In this document: piece after piece, positions 1-7,744 of the stretch
Layout of the letters: each line of letters begins with the position of its first letter
Position numbering within the stretch: the first letter of the stretch is position 1
Assembly: GCF_038806765.1 (NCBI RefSeq)
Contig: NZ_CP152389.1
Span: 1,674,001-1,738,000, forward strand
DNA length: 64,000 nucleotides
Origin: Mucilaginibacter sp. CSA2-8R
GTDB taxonomy: Bacteria; Bacteroidota; Bacteroidia; Sphingobacteriales; Sphingobacteriaceae
Reading direction: 5' to 3'
Position numbers and translations under genes: made by a program
Notes under the pieces: generated by a model
What the model was told of the DNA's origin: nothing
The model's database searches: none
The model's input: the letters and a program-made list of their open reading frames with translations, nothing else

Positions 1-18
1 TTTATTTTATCAGTTACG

Positions 19-3000
19 TTAAAATCCTAAACGCACGCCTATGGTGTACGTCTTAACTGTAGGGTATCCGCTGTTATCACTGTATCCGCTAATCAGGCTG
101 TAAGGATCATTGCTTACTTCGGGGTCAACGCCGGGATACTTGGTTATGGTAAACAGGTTGGTGGCTGATGCATAAACCGATGCGGTAAGTATTTTATACT
201 TGTTCATCAAGCTTTTGGGCAGCTGATAAGATAGTGTTACCGACTTTAGCTTGGCGTAAGAGCCACTGTAAATGTTAGCATTAGATAGTGAAGCAACGGT
301 ATTGCCGGTATAGATAATTCTTGGCCGGTTGGTATCTGTGTTTTGCGGCGTCCAGCGGTTTAAGATGGTAGTTTGTTTGTTGCTTAAATTGTTGACGTTC
401 TGGTTGGCAAAATCAGCCAGATAGTAGATGTTACCGCCGTAAGCATAAGTGAATAAACTTACCAGCGATAGGTTTTTAAAATTGATGGTGTTGGTATAGC
501 CACCGGTAAACTTAGGCGCTGCATTACCAATTACTAATTCGCTGCTCGGGAAACCGCCTAAAGGATTAATCTCATACATTGGATCGCCAATATTTAAGTA
601 CGGCGAAATGAATTGAGACAAAGTGTACTTTGCCTTGTAGTCGGCCAGCTGCTGTGCTGTTTGGATGATGCCCAGATACCTGGAACCGTAAAATAAACCA
701 ATGGGTTCGCCATTTCTAATAATGGTATTTCCGATATATTGCTGTGACTGATTGGGATCAGAAAAGTCTTTATCAATGTTGGTTACCAGGCTGCGATTAA
801 ATGAGAAGTTGGTAGAGCCGCTCCATGTAAAGCTTTTGCTCCTGATAATGTCGCCGCGTACGTCAATCTCCAAGCCGCGGTTGCGGATGCTTGCCAGGTT
901 GGCAATTACACTGCCGAAAGCGGCGCTTGGGGCTAAACTTTCGCCAAATAACAAGCCTTTGGTACGCTTTTCATAAATACCTACCTCGCCTATCAAGCGC
1001 GATTTAAAAAGTGAAAAAGTTACACCTGCGTCTTTTTGCAGGGTTGATTCCCATTTAATATTATTGTTGCCTAACTGGCTGGGAGCAATAGCATTGGTGC
1101 CCGCGTAAGTACCCGGAGAGTAAAGAGTGCGGTAGAGGTAATTACCAATGTTTTGGGTGCCCGTATAGCCCGCGCTTGCCCTAAGCTTTAAATCATCGAG
1201 CCATTTAACTTTTGATAAAAAGCTTTCTTGCGAAATACGCCAGGCGATACCGCCAGATGGAAATACCGCTGTGCGGTGAGCAGACGGAAACTTAGAAGAT
1301 GCATCTGAGCGGCCTGTAAAGGTAAATAAATATCTGTCCTTTAAAGCGTAGTTAACCCGCGCGTAAAAACTCAGTAATGAGTTTTGGCCAGCCGAAGAGC
1401 TTGAAGGTAGCGTAACGGCTGCCGATGATAAATCATTCAATACAAAATCATCCGGAAAGTATTGCCCCTGGGCTAAAAACGAGTGCTGTGTATCTTTTTG
1501 CCATGATGTACCGGCCACTACATCAATGCGGTTATCATCATTAAATTGCTTATTAAAGGTTAACGTGTTTTCGAAAAGTTGCGAAACTGATTCGGTTTGT
1601 CCCTGAGCTGCAATACCGTCGTTTAGGTATTGGCCGGTTGTGCCATTAACAGCCAGGCCACTACCTGGGTTGTAATTGCGCTGATGGTACTGGTTGTAAT
1701 TAATAGATGCAACGCTCCTGAACTTTAGATTCTTGATAATATCCCACTCTAAAGCCAATGACCCCAGTAATGAAGCTGTTTGTCCGCGGTTGATGCCTTT
1801 TAACAGATTTAGCGGATTTCGCAATCCGCCCGCGATGGCAGCCCCTGATGACTCGGTCGAAAAGGTGTTCACCGAACCGTCTTCGCGGTAAGGCAAATAG
1901 GTAGGCGGTGCTAAAAGGGCTTGGGTATAAGCACCGTTAGTGATGTTCTGGGTATTAAAGCCATAATCTATATTGCTTATGGTTCGCAAACGAGAATTGA
2001 TATTATTGTCCAAGCTTACCTTGCCCGATACGCGCTTCATATCAGAACCTTTAACTACCCCTTTAACATCAGTATAGGATAGCGAAGTGTAGTACCTTGA
2101 ATTTTGTCCGCCGCCCCGCACCGAAAGATCGGCGTTTTGTGTAATGCCGTTACGTAACACCAGTGCGAGCCAGTCTGTATTGGCATTGCCTAGGTAATTT
2201 GCATTGTTAACAATATTAGTAGCTACGTTATCTGCCGGCCGTCCCACTCTTCTTTGTTCAGTAAGCAAATTTTGGGCAGCCTCTCTCATAATCATCTTAT
2301 ATTGGTCTGCATCAAGCAGCTTCAGCTTTTTAGGGTCCTGGACGCCTACCCAATAGTTTGCCTCCAATACTGGTTTTTGGTCATACTTTCCCTTCTTCGT
2401 GGTAATGATAACTACGCCGTTCGCTGCTTTAGATCCATAAATGGCCGTCGCAGATGCATCTTTTAATATATCAATGGATTCAATATCGTTGATGTTTAAA
2501 CCTCCAAGGCTATTTAACCCACGGGCAAAGGCGTCACTTACAGAACCTCCGGCAATATCCCTGCTTGAGATGGGATTGGATACTTCGCCTGCATTTTGGA
2601 TATACCTGTTTTGCACCGTAACCTGTACACCATCAATAATATATAATGGGTCATTGCCGCCTAAAATTGATGTGCCGCCGCGTATACGTATTTTTGCCAC
2701 TCCACCCGGAGAGCCGTCGGCCTGTACTACCTGTACGCCTGCTGCTTTACCCGCCAAAGCTTGGTCAAAAGTTGTAAAAGGCACGTTTTTAACTTCGTTA
2801 ACATCAACAGATGCTACAGCGCCGGTTAAATCCTTACGCTTGGTAGTGCCATAACCTACAACAACCACCTGCTCCAGCCCATCTACCGCAGGGTCGAGGC
2901 TAACATTTAGGACAGGCTGGTCGGTAACAGCTACTTCTTTGCTTTTGTAGCCAATAAAGCTAAATACTAATACATCGCCTTTTTGTGCGTTAATAGTGTA

Positions 3001-3504
3001 ATAGCCGTCTTTATTGGTTAAGCTACCGCCTTTGGCATTTTTTTGTCTCACGGTTACCCCAGGTAGGGGCGAACCCTTTTCGTCAACTACCCGCCCTTGT
3101 ATTGCTGCTTGCACGTCGGCCTTACCCGTTAGTGCAACGGCGGGGTCTTGGCGCTTTACAACAATTGTGTTATTAATTATTTTGTAATTCAGCGGCTGGT
3201 TAACAAAGCAAGCTGTTAATGCATCCTGTAAGGATGCATCTTTTAAATACAGATCTACCTTATGCAGATTTTTAAGATCCTGATCGCTGTAAAAGAGCTG
3301 AAAGCCACTTTGATTACCAATAATTTTAAGTGCCTTGTTGAGTGTTATGTTTTTTTCACTTGCTGTAATTTTTTGGCTGTAAACTTTAGCACTTACCTGT
3401 GTTAAGGCGACAATGAGTAGTAGTACAGTCATTTTCATAACCAGTAGTATTTTAGGAGGCAGCCATAGCTTGGGCATAGCTATCGCAGTAGCATTAAATT
3501 TCAT
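19..3504 (-). CDS. SusC/RagA-family TonB-linked outer membrane receptor with N-terminal STN domain
   Basis: A 1161-residue TonB-dependent receptor of the SusC/RagA class, expected to import an oligomeric nutrient across the outer membrane. In order I see a long leader with a hydrophobic stretch (about residues 18-40, ending near VSAKVYS), an STN (secretin/TonB short N-terminal) domain at about 45-120, a carboxypeptidase-regulatory-like beta domain at about 134-208 (GRVVDEKGSPLPGVTV), the SusC TonB box region (LEQVVVVGYGTTKRKDLTGAV), a plug domain to about 370 (DPLYIIDGVQV, IKDASATAIYGSKAANGVVIITT), then the beta barrel ending in VRLGF. The STN domain fits the FecR and ECF sigma genes just upstream in the same direction: such receptors signal occupancy to FecR. 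A SusD partner would be next on the minus strand, outside the left edge. The substrate cannot be told from sequence. Confidence 0.93.
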   Translation of the reverse strand: MKFNATAIAMPKLWLPPKILLVMKMTVLLLIVALTQVSAKVYSQKITASEKNITLNKALKIIGNQSGFQLFYSDQDLKNLHKVDLYLKDASLQDALTACFVNQPLNYKIINNTIVVKRQDPAVALTGKADVQAAIQGRVVDEKGSPLPGVTVRQKNAKGGSLTNKDGYYTINAQKGDVLVFSFIGYKSKEVAVTDQPVLNVSLDPAVDGLEQVVVVGYGTTKRKDLTGAVASVDVNEVKNVPFTTFDQALAGKAAGVQVVQADGSPGGVAKIRIRGGTSILGGNDPLYIIDGVQVTVQNRYIQNAGEVSNPISSRDIAGGSVSDAFARGLNSLGGLNINDIESIDILKDASATAIYGSKAANGVVIITTKKGKYDQKPVLEANYWVGVQDPKKLKLLDADQYKMIMREAAQNLLTEQRRVGRPADNVATNIVNNANYLGNANTDWLALVLRNGITQNADLSVRGGGQNSRYYTSLSYTDVKGVVKGSDMKRVSGKVSLDNNINSRLRTISNIDYGFNTQNITNGAYTQALLAPPTYLPYREDGSVNTFSTESSGAAIAGGLRNPLNLLKGINRGQTASLLGSLALEWDIIKNLKFRSVASINYNQYHQRNYNPGSGLAVNGTTGQYLNDGIAAQGQTESVSQLFENTLTFNKQFNDDNRIDVVAGTSWQKDTQHSFLAQGQYFPDDFVLNDLSSAAVTLPSSSSAGQNSLLSFYARVNYALKDRYLFTFTGRSDASSKFPSAHRTAVFPSGGIAWRISQESFLSKVKWLDDLKLRASAGYTGTQNIGNYLYRTLYSPGTYAGTNAIAPSQLGNNNIKWESTLQKDAGVTFSLFKSRLIGEVGIYEKRTKGLLFGESLAPSAAFGSVIANLASIRNRGLEIDVRGDIIRSKSFTWSGSTNFSFNRSLVTNIDKDFSDPNQSQQYIGNTIIRNGEPIGLFYGSRYLGIIQTAQQLADYKAKYTLSQFISPYLNIGDPMYEINPLGGFPSSELVIGNAAPKFTGGYTNTINFKNLSLVSLFTYAYGGNIYYLADFANQNVNNLSNKQTTILNRWTPQNTDTNRPRIIYTGNTVASLSNANIYSGSYAKLKSVTLSYQLPKSLMNKYKILTASVYASATNLFTITKYPGVDPEVSNDPYSLISGYSDNSGYPTVKTYTIGVRLGF

Positions 3505-3596
3505 TACTTTTGTAAGGGTTTTGGGTTAATGTTTAATCTGTGTTTCAAATAGTTTAATGTCCTGCCATATCTTCAAATGAAGCAGGAAAGGTTTAA

Positions 3597-3647
3597 CTCA
3601 GCCCTTTGGCCGGTAAGTGTACCACCACTTGCCGGCTTTTTGCTGAG
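3597..3647 (-). other. Long stem-loop between fecR and susC
   Basis: An extended imperfect hairpin. The inner stem GCCGGTAAGTG (3609-3619) pairs with CACTTGCCGGC (3626-3636) with one wobble, and an outer stem CTCAG/CTGAG (3597-3601 with 3643-3647) closes it. In the direction of fecR to susC transcription it is not followed by a U-run, so it is unlikely to be a simple terminator. A second smaller hairpin (CCTGC/GCAGG, about 3561-3585) lies nearer to susC. It may set differential expression of anti-sigma and receptor by RNA stability or processing; that is inference. Confidence 0.5.
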
Positions 3648-3729
3648 CACCTCAGTTGCGGGGTTACTTTTGTAAACAATTGTTCATAAAACAGGGGTTA
3701 AGGTGAGCGTTAAGGTTATTTGATAAGGT

Positions 3730-4899
3730 TTAGGGTGTTATTATAATTTTTTTGTCTTCAATTTTAAAATGCAAGCCTGAGTAGCTTAATATTTCCAATA
3801 CTTGCGAGGCATTTACATTTCGTGCAATGGTTCCGCTGAAGGTTTTATCAGGTATTTTGCCGTTATAAGTAACTTTTACATCATACCATCGGGAAATCTG
3901 GCGCATTACAGACTCAACCCCAGCCTGGTTAAATTCAAAAAATCCGTTTTTCCACGCAATGGCCTCATTTGCATTTTGAAGTGTATTTACGGTAATTGCA
4001 GCGCCTGATACTTCGGTATTAACCTGGGTTTGCTGTCCCGGATTTAAAGTAGCGTTTTGGTTTTTAGTGGTGACCTTAATCCTGCCTTGTAACAAAGTGG
4101 TTTTAATGTCGGGCTCATCCGTGTAAGCATTAACATCAAAATGGGTACCCAGCACTTCTACTTTTTGGTTGTTTGTTATTACCCTAAATGGCCTGGCCGG
4201 ATTATGAGTTACTTCAAAATACGCTTCACCTGTAATTTCTACCTCGCGCGAGCTGCCTTGAAACACCGTTGGAAACTTAATGGATGATGCCGCATTAAGC
4301 CACACTTTTGTACCGTCAGATAATGTTAATGTGTACTGGCCTCCTCTTGGGGTTGATAGTGTGTTGTAGGCAACTGCGTTACTATTTTGAGGCGTGATTG
4401 TACCTGCGCTGTTATAAACTACTTTGCCATCACCAGCTTTGCTTATGGCTACTGCCCCTTCGGTTGCAATTTGGCCGGTCGAAACATCATTTAGAGTTAT
4501 GGTATGGCCGCCTGCTAAGATGAGTATTGCTTTATTGCGCCCGGGTAACAAGTCATGCTTGATAGTTTGGGTGTAATAAGCCGGGGCTGATTTTTTGTTT
4601 AACAAAAAATAGGTGCCTGCTGCGGCAAACATTAGGAGAGCCGCTGCCAAACCCAGCCAGGAATAAAGTGATATTGCAGATTTATTACCCGGTTGATTAA
4701 TGTTAGCTTGAGAGAAAATCTGTTTTTTTATCCGCTCCCTAAAGTCGGCTTCGCCTTCATTGGAGTTGATTTCATGCACTGTGTCATCAAATGAATTGTA
4801 CCATTGGTCAAATTCATTTCTCTCAGCAGGAGTAATGGTGTTGTTAAGCCACTTTTCAGCAAGCTTAAGCATTCTTTCATCCGGTTGTTGCAAAGACAT
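3730..4899 (-). CDS. FecR-family anti-sigma factor
   Basis: A 389-residue inner-membrane anti-sigma regulator. The N-terminal cytoplasmic helical part (about 1-75, LAEKWLNNTITPAERNEFDQW) is where such proteins hold their sigma factor. One transmembrane helix follows at about 80-103 (WLGLAAALLMFAAAGTYFLL). The periplasmic FecR domain (about 178-280) has the typical run LSTPRGGQYTLTLSDGTKVWLN, and a C-terminal DUF4974-type domain (about 318-388, FFEFNQAGVESVMRQISRWYDV) ends the protein. It lies between the ECF sigma gene (127 bases upstream) and the STN-bearing SusC (225 bases downstream), all on the minus strand, the standard order of a Bacteroidota transenvelope signalling cassette. It is expected to release the sigma factor when the receptor is loaded. 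Confidence 0.95.
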   Translation of the reverse strand: MSLQQPDERMLKLAEKWLNNTITPAERNEFDQWYNSFDDTVHEINSNEGEADFRERIKKQIFSQANINQPGNKSAISLYSWLGLAAALLMFAAAGTYFLLNKKSAPAYYTQTIKHDLLPGRNKAILILAGGHTITLNDVSTGQIATEGAVAISKAGDGKVVYNSAGTITPQNSNAVAYNTLSTPRGGQYTLTLSDGTKVWLNAASSIKFPTVFQGSSREVEITGEAYFEVTHNPARPFRVITNNQKVEVLGTHFDVNAYTDEPDIKTTLLQGRIKVTTKNQNATLNPGQQTQVNTEVSGAAITVNTLQNANEAIAWKNGFFEFNQAGVESVMRQISRWYDVKVTYNGKIPDKTFSGTIARNVNASQVLEILSYSGLHFKIEDKKIIITP

Positions 4900-5026
4900 T
4901 TAGGGACTCTTTATTACAAAACCGTTTGAAAGCTGGAAATCCCTTAGTCTATTAAGGAATATTTTACTTCTTTTTTAATTAAAAAGCGCAATCAGAGAGC
5001 TAAAAGTCAATTTCAACTCCTTGAAG

Positions 5027-5617
5027 TCAGATTTTGGGAAAATAAAATGCAAGAAAAGCTAATAAAACGTAGCCAAATTTACCTCTTAGTACTTTTCTGG
5101 CTTTTGAAAGGTGGGCTTCTACTGTCTTTTCGGATATATTAAGTTCGCTGGCTATTTGTTTTTGAGAATATCCCTGCTCGTATTTTAGTTTATACACCAG
5201 CTGACATTTTTCTGGTAGTGCTTTAATGGTAAGCTGCAGGGTTTGCTGCAATTCGTCCATATCTAACTGTTTCAACAAGCTTTCATCAACCTCTGTAAAG
5301 CTATTAGTAAGCTCCTGGCTATATTTAGAAACATGAGCGCGCTTACGCATGGCATCAAGTATCTCAAACTTAACAGCTATAGAAAGATAATTGGCAAAAC
5401 CTGTAGAAAGGTTAAATGTCTCTCTTCGCCGCCATAAATTCAAAAATATTTCCTGTACTATTTCTTCAGCTTCGTCTTCGTCTCCCAAACGTTTGCTGGC
5501 CATTACAAAAAGCTGTTTCCAGTAACGCTCATAAATAACCGTGAATGCCGAAGTACTACCTTCTTTTAGGTGCAAAGCCAACTCGTGGTCGGGTAGATTA
5601 TTTAAAGCCACTGCCAT
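5027..5617 (-). CDS. RNA polymerase sigma-70 factor, ECF subfamily
   Basis: A 196-residue extracytoplasmic-function sigma factor. Sigma region 2 is at about residues 20-90 (AFTVIYERYWKQLF, then EAEEIVQEIFLNLWRRRE), and region 4 at about 130-182 with the helix-turn-helix YSQKQIASELNISEKTVEAHLSKARK. Region 3 is absent, as usual for this class. The C-terminus is a short hydrophobic tail (YVLLAFLAFYF), common in Bacteroidota FecR-linked sigma factors. It is the first gene of the sigma-fecR-susC set and is expected to switch on the downstream susC (and a susD beyond the window) when FecR releases it. The start MAVALNN was chosen because the family begins a few residues before the conserved DHELALHLKEG-type segment. 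Confidence 0.95.
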   Translation of the reverse strand: MAVALNNLPDHELALHLKEGSTSAFTVIYERYWKQLFVMASKRLGDEDEAEEIVQEIFLNLWRRRETFNLSTGFANYLSIAVKFEILDAMRKRAHVSKYSQELTNSFTEVDESLLKQLDMDELQQTLQLTIKALPEKCQLVYKLKYEQGYSQKQIASELNISEKTVEAHLSKARKVLRGKFGYVLLAFLAFYFPKI

Positions 5618-6242
5618 TCCAATAACGAATATAACTATATATTAACGTAAATTTAAAATACTGATTTTTTAAAACAAGGGTGTAGTTTGTTGTGAAGCGG
5701 GATTAAATTAATATACTTTTAATCAGCCTAAAAAATCAATAAACGACCAGGCAGGTAGCTGTTACTTGCTGTTAAAGTACATTTTTCAACATTTTACAGT
5801 TCGCTATAACGTTTTAATTAACTACCTCAGATCTTTACAGTCGGTCTGTTAGAAGATTTGCGGTGCCCGTTCGGATTTATATCAGAAAATCTTCCATCAA
5901 TTAACGGTTGTTATACGGAGGTAGAGGCAGCTGTCTGCTTATTACTTATTACCACATTGGCAAGTTGTCTCAAATCTTGTGTTCGGCTCTCACAAAACTG
6001 GCCGCTAAGTAACCTAATGTGGCTTTGTTGAATTTATCGTTAAAATTAGCCGCGGTACATTTGGCATTCTTTTGTTTCTTACAGCTATTGTTAAAGGGCG
6101 CCACAAATACCATCATTTCAGACGCATTAAACCAGTTTAGAAGTGCTTTTAAGCAGTTAGATGACAACGAAAAAAGTGACGACGACGGGAGTGATTTTGC
6201 AATATATTTTAACCAGGTACATTATAACTTTTTGGGCACCTT

Positions 6243-6413
6243 GCCGACTTCGCACCAAGATTTACAGAAGGTACAGCCCAACTGACGCAATGGCTTAAAG
6301 AAGGTAAACTTACCTACTCAGAAACAATTGTGAATGGATTTGAAAAATTGCCGGAAGCATTCCTTGGCTTGTTTGAAGGTAAGAACGAAGGGAAGATGAT
6401 TGTTGAGATATAA
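6243..6413 (+). pseudogene. C-terminal remnant of a zinc-binding-dehydrogenase-like NADP-dependent oxidoreductase
   Basis: In the frame starting at 6243 the DNA encodes ADFAPRFTEG, then TAQLTQWLKEGKLTYSETIV, then NGFEKLPEAFLGLFEGKNEG and KMIVEI before a TAA at 6411-6413. This closely matches from memory the last ~56 residues of the MDR-superfamily NADP-dependent oxidoreductases (the CurA/quinone-reductase-like group, about 330 residues when whole). A stop (TAA at 6225-6227) lies in frame just upstream. The Rossmann GxGxxG segment and the rest of the enzyme are absent from the preceding sequence. This is therefore a 5'-deleted relic, not a functional gene. Confidence 0.75.
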
Positions 6414-6847
6414 AAACAAGCAATTGTTTGCACTCGCCACAAACTACTATAAATACAATCAAATCAATAAGCTCTGCTACCGCTTAGATATAAAAATTGT
6501 ATGAATTAATTATACCGGAACAGTTGCCATTAGCAATAGCGGACTATATAAAGTGGTGATAAACAAGACAGTCTGTTGCAGTAAACGCATCATTGTAGCG
6601 ATACAAAAAAGCACTGTGGGCGAGAAAATGGTATTGGCACCGCAGCAAAGCCCTTTGCACCAAAGAATACAAAGTTGGGTAAGTAATAATGTGCAGAAAA
6701 AGTTTAACCGCTATAAGTAATTCAATACACGTGCATCATACATCGGTCTTGAATTGCTTTGATAACCGGGCTACCAACACAAGTACTTAATGCTACATTG
6801 CCAAGACCAAGGCTTTCAGAGCTGTTTCCAGAGCCGAATAGCATCAC

Positions 6848-6880
6848 AAAAAAAGCCCTTCTGATTTCTCAGAAGGGCTT
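6848..6880 (-). terminator. Rho-independent terminator of tRNA-Leu
   Basis: A perfect 12-bp stem (AAGCCCTTCTGA with TCAGAAGGGCTT, 6853-6880) with a 4-base loop. On the minus strand it is followed by a run of U (A-tract 6848-6854). It sits directly 3' of the tRNA-Leu gene. Confidence 0.85.
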
Positions 6881-6882
6881 TG

Positions 6883-6968
6883 TACCCAGGGCGGGAATCG
6901 AACCCGCACTCGCTTTAAGGCGAACAGGATTTTAAGTCCTGCGTGTCTACCAGTTCCACCACCTGGGC
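6883..6968 (-). tRNA. tRNA-Leu (anticodon UAA)
   Basis: An 86-nt cloverleaf on the minus strand. The acceptor stem GCCCAGG pairs with CCTGGGT (first pair G:U) and the discriminator is A. The D arm carries TGGTAGACACG, the anticodon stem-loop GGACTTAAAATCC has anticodon TAA, and the variable arm is long, as required for Leu. The T arm contains GGTTCGATTCC. The 3' CCA is not encoded. It reads UUA codons (and UUG by wobble). Confidence 0.96.
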
Positions 6969-6980
6969 AGGTGATTAACC

Positions 6981-7019
6981 TTTTCAAAAATAAATCCCTT
7001 ACTGGTTAAGAAGGGATTT
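6981..7019 (-). terminator. Probable terminator between the two tRNA genes
   Basis: The stem AAATCCCTT (6992-7000) pairs with AAGGGATTT (7011-7019). On the minus strand it is followed by TTTTTGAAAA (6981-6990). It lies just 3' of tRNA-Gly, suggesting the two tRNAs are separately terminated. The stem is short and A/U-rich, so confidence is moderate. Confidence 0.55.
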
Positions 7020-7021
7020 GG

Positions 7022-7094
<73 letters not shown>

Positions 7095-7204
7095 ATTTGT
7101 TTCCGGAGGCTTTGCTTTGCGTAACCCCCTTGCGTTTTGGTGATGCAAATATAGGCACATAAACCTATTCCGCAAATAAAAAATTTAAAAGTTTTTTAAC
7201 TATT

Positions 7205-7687
7205 TCATAACTCACTGGATTTCAAAACATCATTTATTAAATCGCTTTCAAAACCCCGGCTCATGGCATACTGTTGCAGTTTGTAACGGCGTTTAAAAGT
7301 ATCACTTTCGCCAATTTGAGATTGTTTCTTCTCTAATATTTTTTGTAAAACGCTTATATATTCATCTCCGTCTATCAATTGCAGCGCTTTGCCAATGAGT
7401 TTGTCAGGTACTCTTTTAAGTTTAAGGCCTTGTTTTATCTTTATTCGTCCCCAGCCTTTCATCCTAAACTTGCCTTGAGCATAGGCTCTGGCAAAGCGTT
7501 CTTCGTTTAAATAGTTACCGGTAATTAACTGGCTAATTACACTTTCAACACCGGTAGGGTACATGCCCATTTCGTATAGCTTATCGCGCACTTCTTGTTG
7601 TGAACGTTCCTGGTAGGCGCAAAACTGTTCGGCTTTAATTAAGGCAGTTTTTTCGTCGGTAATTCTCTTCTTTTTCGGCTCATCCAT
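7205..7687 (-). CDS. recX: Regulatory protein RecX
   Basis: A small, basic, helical protein (160 residues from the start chosen) of the RecX family, which binds RecA filaments and restrains recombination. The family's tandem three-helix repeats can be followed: AEQFCAYQERSQQEVRDKL, ISQLITGNYLNEERFARAYAQGKF, then RMKGWGRIKIKQGLKLKRVP and the C-terminal RRYKLQQYAMSRGFESDLI. The frame stays open to 7705. I place the start at the ATG at 7687 (MDEPKKKR) because a TAAATTTG -7 promoter element (7694-7701) overlaps the longer version and ends only six bases before this ATG. It is divergent from murF-alr. No recA gene is in the window. Confidence 0.9.
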   Translation of the reverse strand: MDEPKKKRITDEKTALIKAEQFCAYQERSQQEVRDKLYEMGMYPTGVESVISQLITGNYLNEERFARAYAQGKFRMKGWGRIKIKQGLKLKRVPDKLIGKALQLIDGDEYISVLQKILEKKQSQIGESDTFKRRYKLQQYAMSRGFESDLINDVLKSSEL

Positions 7688-7693
7688 GCAAAC

Positions 7694-7701
7694 CAAATTT
7701 A
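7694..7701 (-). promoter_or_regulatory. Bacteroidota -7 promoter element of recX
   Basis: The minus strand reads TAAATTTG, matching the Bacteroidota -7 consensus TAnnTTTG, and ends six bases before the ATG at 7687. No good TTTG -33 box is seen 19 bases upstream. If real, the recX mRNA is leaderless or nearly so. Confidence 0.4.
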
Positions 7702-7744
7702 CCAAAAATTCTTCTGTTTACATAAATATAGCCACTTTAGTACC

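Larger units (their letters stand above)
5618..6882. other. 1.26-kb degraded intergenic region
   Basis: No intact gene is visible. The stretch contains the 3' end of a lost oxidoreductase gene (6243-6413, listed separately). It also has an open frame with no start codon ending at the stop at 6718-6720 (its last 60-odd residues read ...VAISNSGLYKVVINKT...NNVQKKFNRYK), which I do not recognise, and a terminator before the tRNA-Leu. An 88-codon frame at 6019-6285 is open but reads like no known family and overlaps the remnant, so I do not call it. The picture is of decayed accessory DNA next to tRNA genes. No flanking direct repeats or transposase could be identified. Confidence 0.5.

Noticed and set aside
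2441..2854. 137-codon open frame opposite susC
   Set aside because: Shadow of the conserved plug region of the receptor; no independent protein features. The opposite strand of the second SusC plug gives a similar shadow at 56616-56969.
6019..6285. Open frame of 88 codons in the degraded region
   Set aside because: It matches no family I know, overlaps the oxidoreductase relic in another frame, and an opposing open frame covers the same bases. More likely chance.
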